A stretch of DNA of 64,000 bases from Luidia sarsii (lineage: Eukaryota; Echinodermata; Asteroidea; Paxillosida; Luidiidae). The DNA is taken from assembly GCA_949987565.1 (NCBI GenBank), contig OX465101.1:19459624-19523623 (forward strand), given 5' to 3'. Of this stretch, positions 46,807 to 56,010 are shown in pieces. Within the stretch, counting starts at the first letter, position 1, and each line of letters opens with the position of its first letter. Under the pieces are notes generated by a model. That model worked only from the letters and a program-made list of their open reading frames with translations. It ran no database searches and was not told where the DNA came from. The translations under genes and the position numbers were made by a program.

Positions 46807-47870
46807 CCAGTAAATGTTGTTGGAAGCCCTATATTGCATATTACAGTCAACAATTCGTATAACTTCTTTGATAAAAATTGTGGCTGGACAGCCCCTTTTC
46901 CTCGAGGCTTGCAGCTTCATGGAGTGCCTCTGAAAGGGATGATCTTTCAGCAAGGAACGAGAGGAAAATACAAACATGATATCAAAATTTATATTCTTTC
47001 TTGCCCAGAATTATTGCCGACACTAGGTAGCCTGGAGGGAAATTGAGTTTTGCAAAACATGAACACAAGTTGTGTGCTCTAGTGGAGCACATAATCTTCT
47101 TTTCTTACCTCAATATTGCCTTTGTCTGGCCTTTTCACAATTTGTTGGCAACTTCACCAAGTCTCACAATTCTACAGCCACTGTAGTTTCCTTACTCTTT
47201 ACACTGTGAATTTAGCCAATCAGAACATGCTCATGCTAACATCAAGCATAATAACTATATATGTACAATAAAGGGGAAAACAGCACACTAATGTGCACAT
47301 GATCCTCAAGGTGGCAAATATTGGGAACAAATACCAATGCCTTTGCAACAGGCAGACACATCATTACTTGATGGGATGGGATTTTGGAATCTTTTGGGGT
47401 CAATTGGAAGACATCTAATAATGGATTCCCTGGGAAGGAGTTCCATAAACATGTACACGTATGGGCACTGGGTAATGCTTTTCTGCTTGATAATACCTGT
47501 GCAGCAACTGTATCAAACCAGCATCAAATTTCAATGTAATTCAAAAGAAATATTTCAACCTTTTCTCCCTGAGTAAATTTCACTATTTCATGCAGCAGAA
47601 AAGGTACTCCTGGAAACAATTAACGGCATACATATATTGTGGGACTATTTCATTCAACAAAAAAATGCTTGGAATTCAATATACATGTAGTTGCTTTTGT
47701 CATCATACCTTTGAGCTGTTGTCTCGTTCTTCTTGAGCCCTTTCCTTTCTTTTGGCATGTTTATCCCTCCCAAACATGCAAGTCATCTGACTCCGAAGAG
47801 TGGTAACGAATGGCACACCATCATTGGAGACAACACCTTCAGCTTCACTGGCATCTGCAAACCGGATGCG
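46807..47870 (-). CDS. Two exons of an unidentified minus-strand gene (CARF/MULE-type motif?)
   Basis: Exon A (47870-47709, 162 bp, GT/AG, phase 0/0) encodes RIRFADASEAEGVVSNDGVP, FVTTLRSQMTCMFGRDKHAK, RKERAQEERDNSSK. Exon B begins at 46929 (acceptor CCCTTTCAG, phase 0) with RHSMKLQASRKRGCPATIFI, KEVIRIVD; its donor is uncertain, and the frame stays open to about 46807. The KR-GCPA-I-IKEV pattern preceded by a DGVPF...C-FG-D block reminds me of DNA-binding modules in CARF-like proteins and MULE-associated genes; that is recollection, not proof. No start, stop or other exons were found. It lies upstream of TMED10 on the same strand. Confidence 0.5.
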
Positions 47871-48242
47871 CTGATGAAAAACGTGGGACAAACAAAACCA
47901 AAATCTTCAATCAAAATACTAAAATACTAGGCCTAGGCCCTACCTCTTAACAATGTCCCAGCGACAAAATTAGGGCCACCAATTGAGGAACATAACTCAA
48001 GCTGTCGTCTTTCTTATATCAGTCTACTTGTGCCAAGTAGCCAACCGAAACTCTTTTGAATTTTTATTTCTTTATGTAATTTTAAAAAGATCAGTATGCT
48101 AGTTGATGTAAAGAATTAATGGTATTTTTTGTAGCTAGGTCAAACGCTGTAGCCAACATATAGTACTTACCGGTATTGAATAAGAGGAATACAATGTTGG
48201 GGGTGGTGCATGAAATTTGAACATTGAAAATTGGCAAAGAAA

Positions 48243-48360
48243 ACTTTGACTGGACCGGGACATGAACCTGAGACCTCTGGAGTCTAGATTAACGTACACC
48301 TATCCAGCCCTTAGATGGTGGCCGTAGGGCTGGATAGCTCAGATGGAAGAGCACTGGTAA
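48243..48360. repeat. Inverted pair of tRNA-derived SINE heads
   Basis: The minus-strand head (GACCGGGACATGAACC B-box, TCTGGAGTC) and the plus-strand head (GGGCTGGATAGCTCAGATGG) are arranged back to back around 48320. Confidence 0.55.
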
Positions 48361-48404
48361 ATTTGTAAATAAAAACGAATTGTCCCGGGTACAAGATGTC
48401 TCGG

Positions 48405-48690
48405 TTCTGAAATATTGGGTACGAATTGTCCCGGGTATACGAGATGTCTCGGGTCTCAAATTTTGGGTACAAATTGTCTCAGTTCAGAAATAATGGGTAC
48501 GAATTCAATTGTCCCGGGTAAGAGATGTCTCGGTTCTGAAATATTGGGTACGAATTGTCCCGGGTACGAGATGTCTTGGGCCTCAAATAGTGGGTACGAA
48601 TTCGGAATTGTTCCGGTTACGAGACCAACTCTTGGGCCTCACATTTTGGGTTAAAATTGTCCCGGGTACGAGATGTCTTGACTCTTGGGT
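48405..48690. repeat. About 60-bp GGGTACGAATTGTCCCGG minisatellite
   Basis: Five or six diverged units each contain GGGTACGAATTGTCCCGGGT, ACGAGATGTCTCGG and TCAAAT.TTGGGTAC. Confidence 0.85.
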
Positions 48691-48845
48691 CTCAATTTTT
48701 GTGAACATGAGCTTGAAGATAAAAAAGGGTGACTTGTCGGGGCAAGTTACTCGGACTAAAGCAAAGGCCAACTCAACTTTTTATATATTCAAAACTTAAA
48801 AGCGCTTGGGCTAGAGAAGTGGACAAGATTTTGACCTATCTTATA

Positions 48846-48887
<42 letters not shown>

Positions 48888-48889
48888 TT
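48846..48889. repeat. (ATT)n tract, probable LINE 3' tail
   Basis: About 14 ATT repeats, read as (AAT)n at the 3' end of the minus-strand LINE. Microsatellite-like 3' tails are common in CR1/L2-type LINEs. Confidence 0.7.
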
Positions 48890-49119
48890 ATTCATGCCAT
48901 TCAATTTACAACACATACAAGATGGGCAAGGGAGAGACAAAAGCAAAAACAATTGCTATGGCCAGAGTCCTGTCACTCCGCATCGAGCTGTGAATATAAA
49001 CTATGAAGTAAATTAAAATAAATAAAATAAATAAAAAAGTATAAATTAATATAAAATAATTATTTGAAAAAATATTGCTTAATTGAAAAAGGTCACAGTG
49101 AATAGTTGGATAGATTAAG

Positions 49120-51143
49120 AAGAGAGAATATAGTTCCTAAGAGTAGTAAGAAAAGATGAAAAGAGCTGCAAAACAATACCATTGCGAATATTTTCAGACA
49201 GATTAGACCAGAGTCGAGGGAAAACATGGAAACAAGATAAATGCAGGGATTGGGTCCTAGCTTGACGGTGGATAAACACTACATCCTTAACATGGCGGGA
49301 ATTAATACTCACATTGTTAATACATTATTCATTACATTCAACAATATCAAACAGACACTTAGATACAAATGATAGAACAGCAAAGTCACGACGAACAGAT
49401 AATTTAGACCAACCAAGAGATTCCAACCTATCACAGTAACTCATGTCACCACGCTTCTGACCCAGGATAAAGCGGGTGGCAGTGGCACGCCTTTGTACTT
49501 TCTCCAAATCATCAACCTGCTTCTTAGTTTGAGGGAGCCAGGCAGGTACAGCATACTCCAATTTAGGAAGGATGAGAGCTTTATACAATGAAAGTTTTGC
49601 TGAAGTAGAAGAATTGAAGGCAACAGTTTTGATGAGAGCAAGTGTGCGATTTGCAGAAGAAACTACGGATCTAACATGATCATTCCAAGATAGCTGATTG
49701 TTCAGAGTGACTCCGAGATATTTAATTGTAGAAACAGATGTCAGAGGGATACCAGAAAGAAGATAAGATGGGGCGATAGATGGCGCTTGCGGGAGATGTG
49801 CATAATTTTTGATTTACTAGCATTGAAGGTCATACCATTGGAGTCACTCCAAACACTCAGTGTATCAAGATCCTGCTGGAGAGTAGTAACATCAGAAGGA
49901 GCACAGACTTTGCGGTACAGTAAAATATCATCAGCGAATAAAGCACAATCAGAGTTGATGTGAAGGTGGATATCATTAACAAAAATATTAAAGAGAAGAG
50001 GTCCAAGTACACTGCCCTGCGGAACGCCAGACTTCACAGCACACCAGTCTGAGGTTTGTCCAACAAAAGTTACTCTCTGGAGACGGCCCACTAGGAAATC
50101 CTTCACCCACCTCTAGAGAACACCCTCAATGTTACACCCAGAAGCAAGCTTACGGAGAAGAATGTCGTGAGGCATGAAATGCCTTACTCATGTCGAGAAA
50201 AACAGCATCTATTCTGGGAGGGTTACGGTGGTCAAGAGCAGCTGCCCAATTGTAATAAACACTGAGCAACTGCGTGACACAAGACCTACGGGGAATGAAT
50301 CCATGCTGATTTATAGACATTAGACAATTATCCTGTAAATGGCTTAGAACATTATCTGAGATTATTCTCTCCATAATTTTACATACTGTGGATGTCAGTG
50401 CAACAGGCCTATAATTAGTTAATTTACACCGGTCACCAGATTTAAAGACTGGGGAAATGTTAGCTGACTTCCATGCAAGGGGAAGCCTCCCAGAGGAAAT
50501 GGAACTGGTGAAGATTCTGCACAAAATCGGAGAAATTGTGTCAATGGTATTACGCAAGAATCGCGCACCAATTACATCTGGCCCTGGCGCCTTCCCCAAA
50601 GGCAAGGAACAGATGATCTTATGTATACTACCAGGAGAGTAACTGATGGAGGAAAGACTGTCAAAAGGAAACTCACAAGGAGGGGGGTCATCAGGAATGT
50701 GATTTGATTCAGAAAAAACAGAGGCAAAGTAGGTATTAAAGCAGAGGCTATGTCTTGAGGATTAGAAAGGACCTCACCACCATGTTTAAATGACAATGGA
50801 GAAGGGGAACGTTTTCTACTTCTGACAAAAGACCAGAATCTTTTCTTATTGTCTCTGGTGAGGAATAACTTGTCAACATAAATCTTGTAAGCTTTACGAG
50901 TATAAGTGATTTCAACCGGTTGCGAACAGTCTTGTAGGTATCCCAGTCAGTCGCTAGACCGGACTTCTTGGCTCTTTTGAATAAGCGATGTTTTTGGCAA
51001 CACAGGTGTTTTATATCAGCAGTAACCCAGGGGCAATTCTTCTTCCTGGATTTGACCAGTTTCACAGGCACGGCATCTTTGAAAGCAGCATGCACAATGT
51101 CCAGGAATCCATCCCATGACTGATTGACATCAGCATTATTCAA
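49120..51143 (-). pseudogene. LINE reverse transcriptase part
   Basis: The sequence continues from NADVNQSWDGFLD through KKNCPWVTADIKHL, LGKAPGPDVIGARFL, SANISPVFKSGDRCKLTNYR, AVFLDMSKAF (motif A), GVPQGSVLGPLLFNIFVND, FADDILLY (catalytic motif C) and LSWNDHV, SLYKALILPKLEYAVPAWLP to a C-terminal end near 49120. Frame changes occur near 50900, 50700, 50160 and 49750, with a premature stop near 50115 and another near 49325. The catalytic residues are intact but no single frame spans the domain. Confidence 0.85.
51131..51140. repeat. Target duplication, left copy of PLE-2
   Basis: CAGCATTATT, repeated at 54621-54630. Joining the LINE at this word restores its reading frame (YLLINNADVNQSWDG). 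Confidence 0.9.
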
Positions 51144-51207
51144 TAGAAATGAAAGGGTTGTTCATCGCGGTGGTGTAGACAATTAGAAGGGTGATCAAAG
51201 TCACGCG

Positions 51208-51275
51208 ATGTGTCGTTGCTAGAAGCGACGTTTCGGTTGCTAACTGCTAACCTTCATCAGGCAACTGAAGAAAGA
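51208..51275 (-). ncRNA. Hammerhead-like motif, copy A end
   Basis: The mirror image of the copy B motif: on the minus strand CTGATGA (51260-51254), then a GGTT/AACC stem, and CGAAACGTC (51235-51227). See copy B for caveats. Confidence 0.45.
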
Positions 51276-53036
51276 GCGCTGCGGCGTCCGTTTATATCCG
51301 CTCCGTCGGTTCCTGTGTGCCGGTTTGCGGACGTCGTAGTGGTGACCGTGCGGTTTGGCGCGCGGCTCTGGCGTCCTCCAGCGGGCCTGCCCGTTGTGGG
51401 CCGGCGGTCGTGGCGACGGATTGTGGGGAGCCAGAAACCGGGGATGTCAACACCGCTGTCTCGATTGATGTTATTATGTCGAAGTCGGATATGGATGGCC
51501 TCCTTGACGCGTCTGGTGTACCAATGCGGTTCGTGGTCGATACACCGCACATCGTCCCAATTGGGCCGGTGACCAGCTCCCCAAGCATGCTCAGCTACTG
51601 CAGATCTGTCCACACAGGAGAGTCTCACATCACGCTGATGCTCTTTGATCCTCTCTCCGATGGGCCTGCCGGTTTCGCCGATGTAGACCATGGTCGCACT
51701 CGCCACACGGGATCTCGTAGACAACACCTCCGCGTCTTCCCGGGGGGACAGGGTCCTTGGGATGGACGAGGTGGTTTCTCAGGGTGGTGGAGGAACGAAA
51801 CAAGGTACGGATACCGTGTCCCTCGAGAATTCTCCTCAATTGTCCGGAGACTCCGTCCATGAAGGGGAGTACAGCGAACGATTTGTACTCAACCCGCTCC
51901 GTATCGGCGTTCACCTTGGGTCTGGACGAACGACGGATGAAGGGGGTAGGGTACCCGTTCGCTGTTAGGGCAGCGTGCACATGACGTTTCTCTGAGGCCG
52001 TACATCGTGGTTTGGTCACCAACCGCGACGCACGGTCAAAGAGGCACTTGGCCACTCCGCGCTTAACAGACTCGGGATGGTGGGAGTCGTAAGCCAAGTA
52101 CTGGTCAGTGTGCGTGGGCTTACGGTACACTGTTGTAGTCAGGCTGCCATCGGTCTCCCTGTGGACCAGAGTGTCCAGGAAGGCGATGGTGTTGTCTACC
52201 TCCAACTCGACAGTGAAGCGTATGGTGGGCCGGAGACTGTTCAGGTGGGAGAGCAGCTGGTCGGTCCGGTCAAGCGGTGCAATGACAAAGGTGTCATCAA
52301 CGTATCGCTTCCATACTGAGGGGGAACATTCGGCAGGGCAACTCTGTAGAGCCTCCTCCTCAAATGCCTCCATGTACAGGTTAGCGATCACCGCGGAGAC
52401 CGGACTGCCCATAGCCGCTCCATCCGTCTGCTCGTAGAAAGTCCCTTCGTGGAGGAAATAGGTAGACCGCAAGACGAACTCCAGTAGGGCGGTGATCTTG
52501 GCGGGGGAGAGGGAAGTTCGTTCCGACAGGTTCCTGTCTCCTTCCAGGCGCTGCAAAGCTACTCTACACGCGCCTTCGATGGGGACATTGGTAAACAGCG
52601 ACGTGACATCGAAAGAAACCAATGTCTCGTGGCTGCCGATCCGTTGTTCGTGGAGGAACTCCGCGAAGGCCGTGGAGTTAGGCACCGTGTTGGACGTGTC
52701 CCCGACCAACGGAGCCAGGATCCCTGCCAGATGTTTGGACAGGCCATAAGCAAAGGAACTCACGCAGGAGACGATGGGCCTCATCGGTGTACCCGGTTTG
52801 TGGATCTTAGGTAAACCGTACATCCTGGGTGGCTGCTTGCCGGAGGGGCGGAGCTTCCGATAGGTTCCATCATCAAGATCCCCGGCCCTGTTGAGCTCAA
52901 GTAGTCGGGACGTGATCTTCCTGCAGAGACGGTCGGTGGGGTCCTTTGCTAGCTTGCGGTAGGGGCCCGAGGTGATCAGATCGTCCATCTTGCTCCGGTA
53001 GGTTGTCGCGTCGAGGACCACACTAGCTCGGCCTTT
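51260..53036 (-). pseudogene. PLE-2 copy A RT/GIY-YIG ORF, 5'-truncated and frameshifted
   Basis: It starts mid-domain at KGRASVVLDATTYRSKMDDL and runs through LPKIHKPGTPMRPIVSCVSS, LVSFDVTSLFTNVPI (motif A), AAMGSPVSAVIANLYMEAF, WKRYVDDTFVI (catalytic DD) and FLDTLVHRETDG to YEIPCGECD. One extra base there (near 51690) shifts the GIY-YIG domain out of frame; the GIY-YIG residues are encoded in the next frame. The open frame continuing upstream to 53171 is antisense of copy B, and its first 45 codons are not part of the protein. Confidence 0.85.
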
Positions 53037-54542
53037 GTGAGTTCCTTTGCTTACGGCCTGTCCAAACATCTGGCAGGGATCCTGGCTCCGTTGGTCGGGG
53101 ACACGTCCAACACGGTGCCTAACTCCACGGCCTTCGCGGAGTTCCTCCACGGACAACGGATCGGCAGCCACGAGACATTGGTTTCTTTCGATGTCACGTC
53201 GCTGTTTACCAATGTCCCCATCGAAGGCGCGTGTAGAGTAGCTTTGCAGCGCCTGGAAGGAGACAGGAACCTGTCGGAACGAACTTCCCTCTCCCCCGCC
53301 AAGATCACCGCCCTACTGGAGTTCGTCTTGCGGTCTACCTATTTCCTCCACGAAGGGACTTTCTACGAGCAGACGGATGGAGCGGCTATGGGCAGTCCGG
53401 TCTCCGCGGTGATCGCTAACCTGTACATGGAGGCATTTGAGGAGGAGGCTCTACAGAGTTGCCCTCCCGAATGTTCCCCCTCAGTATGGAAGCGATACGT
53501 TGATGACACCTTTGTCATTGCACCGCTTGACCGGACCGACCAGCTGCTCTCCCACCTGAACAGTCTCCGGCCCACCATACGCTTCACTGTCGAGTTGGAG
53601 GTAGACAACACCATCGCCTTCCTGGACACTCTGGTCCACAGGGAGACCGATGGCAGCCTGACTACAACAGTGTACCGTAAGCCCACGCACACTGACCAGT
53701 ACTTGGCTTACGACTCCCACCATCCCGAGTCTGTTAAGCGCGGAGTGGCCAAGTGCCTCTTTGACCGTGCGTCGCGGTTGGTGACCAAACCACGATGTAC
53801 GGCCTCAGAGAAACGTCATGTGCACGCTGCCCTAACAGCGAACGGGTACCTTACGCCCTCCATCCGTCGTTCGTCCAGACCCGAGGTGAACGCCGATACG
53901 GAGCGGGTTGAGTACAAATCGTTCGCTGTACTCCCCTTCATGGACGGAGTCTCCGGACAATTGAGGATAATTCTCGAGGGACACGGTATCCGTACCGTGT
54001 TTCGTTCCTCCACCACCCTGAGAAACCACCTCGTCCATCCCAAGGACCCTGTCCCCCCGGGAAGACGCGGAGGTGTTGTCTACGAGATCCCGTGTGGCGA
54101 GTGCGACATGGTCTACATCGGCGAAACCGGCAGGCCCATCGGAGAGAGGATCAAAGAGCATCAGCGTGATGTGAGACTCTCCTGTGTGGACAGATCTGCA
54201 GTAGCTGAGCATGCTTGGGGAGCTGGTCACCGGCCCAATTGGGACGATGTGCGGTGTATCGACCACGAACCGCATTGGTACACCAGACGCGTCAAGGAGG
54301 CCATCCATATCCGACTTCGACATAATAACATCAATCGAGACAGCGGTGTTGACATCCCCGGTTTCTGGCTCCCCACAATCCGTCGCCACGACCGCCGGCC
54401 CACCACGGGCGGGCCCGCTGGAGGACGCCAGAGCCGCACGCCAAACCGCACGGTCACCACTACGATGTCCGCAAACCGGCACACAGGATCCGACGGAGCG
54501 GATATAAACGGACGCCGCAGCGCTCTTTCTTCAGTTGCCTGA
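53037..54542 (+). CDS. PLE-2 copy B RT/GIY-YIG ORF, 5'-truncated but open
   Basis: About 500 codons are open to a stop at 54542. Parts in order: SSFAYGLSKHLAGIL, SFDVTSLFTNVPIEG (motif A), DGAAMGSPVSAVIANLYME, WKRYVDDTFVIAPLDR (catalytic DD box), YLAYDSHHPESVKRGVAKCL, a long connector, VVYEIPCGECDMVYIGETGR (start of GIY-YIG) with RIKEHQRDVRL and EAIHIRLRHNNINRD. The nuclease end is complete; the RT lacks its first motifs because the copy begins at the palindrome centre. A full-length element elsewhere would be needed for activity. Confidence 0.88.
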   Translation: MSSFAYGLSKHLAGILAPLVGDTSNTVPNSTAFAEFLHGQRIGSHETLVSFDVTSLFTNVPIEGACRVALQRLEGDRNLSERTSLSPAKITALLEFVLRSTYFLHEGTFYEQTDGAAMGSPVSAVIANLYMEAFEEEALQSCPPECSPSVWKRYVDDTFVIAPLDRTDQLLSHLNSLRPTIRFTVELEVDNTIAFLDTLVHRETDGSLTTTVYRKPTHTDQYLAYDSHHPESVKRGVAKCLFDRASRLVTKPRCTASEKRHVHAALTANGYLTPSIRRSSRPEVNADTERVEYKSFAVLPFMDGVSGQLRIILEGHGIRTVFRSSTTLRNHLVHPKDPVPPGRRGGVVYEIPCGECDMVYIGETGRPIGERIKEHQRDVRLSCVDRSAVAEHAWGAGHRPNWDDVRCIDHEPHWYTRRVKEAIHIRLRHNNINRDSGVDIPGFWLPTIRRHDRRPTTGGPAGGRQSRTPNRTVTTTMSANRHTGSDGADINGRRSALSSVA

Positions 54543-54592
54543 TGAAGGTTAGCAGTTAGCAACCGAAACGTCGCTTCTAGCAACGACACATC
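54525..54592 (+). ncRNA. Hammerhead-like ribozyme motif, copy B end
   Basis: CTGATGA (54539-54545), a possible stem II GGTT...AACC, and CGAAACGTC (54564-54572) follow the hammerhead order CUGAUGA-stem-GAAA-stem III-GUC. The self-complementary ACGT between GAAA and C would give the minimal stem III described for dimer-acting hammerheads in Penelope elements. Flanks GTTGC / GCAAC can pair as stem I. One extra A separates the core from stem II, so activity is uncertain. The ORF stop TGA lies inside the core word. Confidence 0.5.
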
Positions 54593-54696
54593 GCGTGACT
54601 TTGATCACCCTTCTAATTATCAGCATTATTGATTAACAAATACCAAGGAGCATATTTCAATAAACAGTTCAGGTGTTCAACAGAAGGGTGGTCGAT

Positions 54697-55440
54697 CATA
54701 ACTTAGAAATTTCCTAAGAGTAGAAGGAAGAGGCGGAGAGCAGCGAGAATCGAGGGTGAGATGTACGGCATGATGGTCACTACAGACAGGGTTAGGCACA
54801 GTTTCTATGTGTGAAATGTGGTGGGGGTTGTTGCAAAATGCAAGATCTATTATTGAGCCACTGGAAATGGAATCATATGTTCTTGGTCGAGTAATGTCAG
54901 TGACTAGCTGAACAAGATTGAATGAATCTGCAAAATCACTGAGTGAAGAATGGTTACTGTCAGATGAACTTGAAGACCAGTCGATGTTGAAGTCTCCCAT
55001 CAGTAGGACGTTGTCAAACTTGTCATACTTGTGTGAAGCCGATTCAAGACGAGAAGCCACGTCAGCAAACTTGTCCCACTAAGTTCTGTTTGCATTTGGA
55101 GGACGATACAACACCCCTACCAGCCATTTGCTTCTGAGAAGGGAGATGCTAATCCAAATAAGTTCTATATCTGGGATCTCGAGTTCCTCGAGATGCACAG
55201 GGTGGAGGCTCTCTTTAGCTGCAACGAGAACACCACCTCCTCGTCCCTGTCTATCCTTTCTGAAGATGGAGTAATCCTGAGGCAGACCTAATATGGAGTC
55301 ACCGTCCTTTGGTCCTAGCCATGTCTCAGTGAGGCCAAGGATGCTGGGTTCCAACTTCCTTGTTAGCAGACAGTGTCATTATTAGGTCGATCCCTGTTAC
55401 GAACACTACATGCGTTCAGAAGTAAGACACGTGCGAGTTA
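54697..55440 (-). pseudogene. LINE endonuclease (EEP) domain
   Basis: LLLNACSVRNR, PSILGLTETWLG (catalytic E), FRKDRQGRGGGVLVA, VLYRPPNANRT, LLMGDFNIDW (catalytic DFN) and SDHHAVHLTL (catalytic SDH) appear in order, as in APE-like LINE nucleases. A TAG at 55081-55079 and a frameshift near 54705 break it. Confidence 0.85.
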
Positions 55441-55555
55441 CGTGGCCGAGGAGTAGAAGGGGAGAAGGTCGCACTCGGACAGCTAATTGCAGTTAGTGGT
55501 GTCACCGGATCAGCAAAAGTCTCGAAAAAAACGGAGAGTCAGGATGGCGAAGCTC

Positions 55556-55713
55556 ACAATGATGGCAAGTCCACACAATGGTCGAGGTGGCAAGGAGGTT
55601 GTAAATCAATGCACTCATTCCAATGCATCGTGCATGGTACCATGACTCGCAAGATTCACACTGGATTCCTTTCTGATTGCTATGTATAGTACTGCCTTTT
55701 CACAGTCACCGCA
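55556..55713 (-). pseudogene. LINE PHD zinc finger
   Basis: Frames give CGDC, then NQKGIQCESCESWYHARCIG, and VWTCHHCELRHP: the C4-H-C3 spacing of a PHD finger with the tryptophan-tyrosine-histidine core. One frameshift lies between CGDC and QKGIQCESC. Confidence 0.7.
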
Positions 55714-56010
55714 GGGATAACGGGTAGGGCCAGGATTTGGATGAACATCACAGCCAGGGCAAGTTTAAAGGTGGCATCAGAATTGGAGTAGTAGCTGACC
55801 GTCTATGCCCATACTTGATTCTTGATACAGCAACAGGTCCATGAAGTGTCAAGGGGGCCATTTTGCAGTGCACACAGCATACATGCCTCCCCAGCCAAGC
55901 TGAAGACAAAGGGGGGCATACCACATAAAACAGTACTTGAGCCCCATCATTCATGGTATGAATGGGTGCGCTCATCCGGGAAGAGACTCCAGTAGGCGAT
56001 GTGTATACAT

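Larger units (their letters stand above)
51141..54620. mobile_element. Penelope-like insertion PLE-2: head-to-head inverted pair
   Basis: Between the 10-bp duplications lie a 40-bp extension (51141-51180), copy A on the minus strand (53036-51181) and copy B on the plus strand (53037-54618). A and B are reverse complements over about 1.58 kb, differing by one indel and few substitutions. Copy A extends 277 bp further toward the 5' side. Both lack the N-terminal third of a full Penelope ORF, so neither is complete. Inverted pseudo-LTRs with a short one-sided extension and TSD are known for Penelope elements. Very high arm identity implies a recent insertion or arm conversion. Confidence 0.92.
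48846..55800 (-). mobile_element. PHD-EN-RT LINE, interrupted by a Penelope element
   Basis: Read on the minus strand in order: a PHD-type zinc finger (55713-55556), an exonuclease-endonuclease-phosphatase nuclease (about 55440-54700), a linker split by PLE-2, a reverse transcriptase (about 50700-49750), a C-terminal region to about 49120 and the (AAT)n tail. This fits a CR1/L2/Daphne-like member of the Jockey superfamily that inserts by target-primed reverse transcription; the exact clade is not determined. Without PLE-2 (and one TSD copy) the element would be about 3.5 kb. Several frameshifts and stops show it is dead. The 5' limit is approximate. Confidence 0.85.

Noticed and set aside
48409..48690. 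CRISPR-like regular repeats
   Set aside because: Units are contiguous and diverged without unique spacers, and the genome is clearly eukaryotic.
51210..52814. Plus-strand frames overlapping copy A and their mirror frames in copy B
   Set aside because: Antisense shadows of the RT/GIY-YIG frame, with the same sequence appearing at both arms.
53037..53171. First 45 codons of the long minus-strand frame in PLE-2 copy A
   Set aside because: They are antisense of copy B across the palindrome centre.
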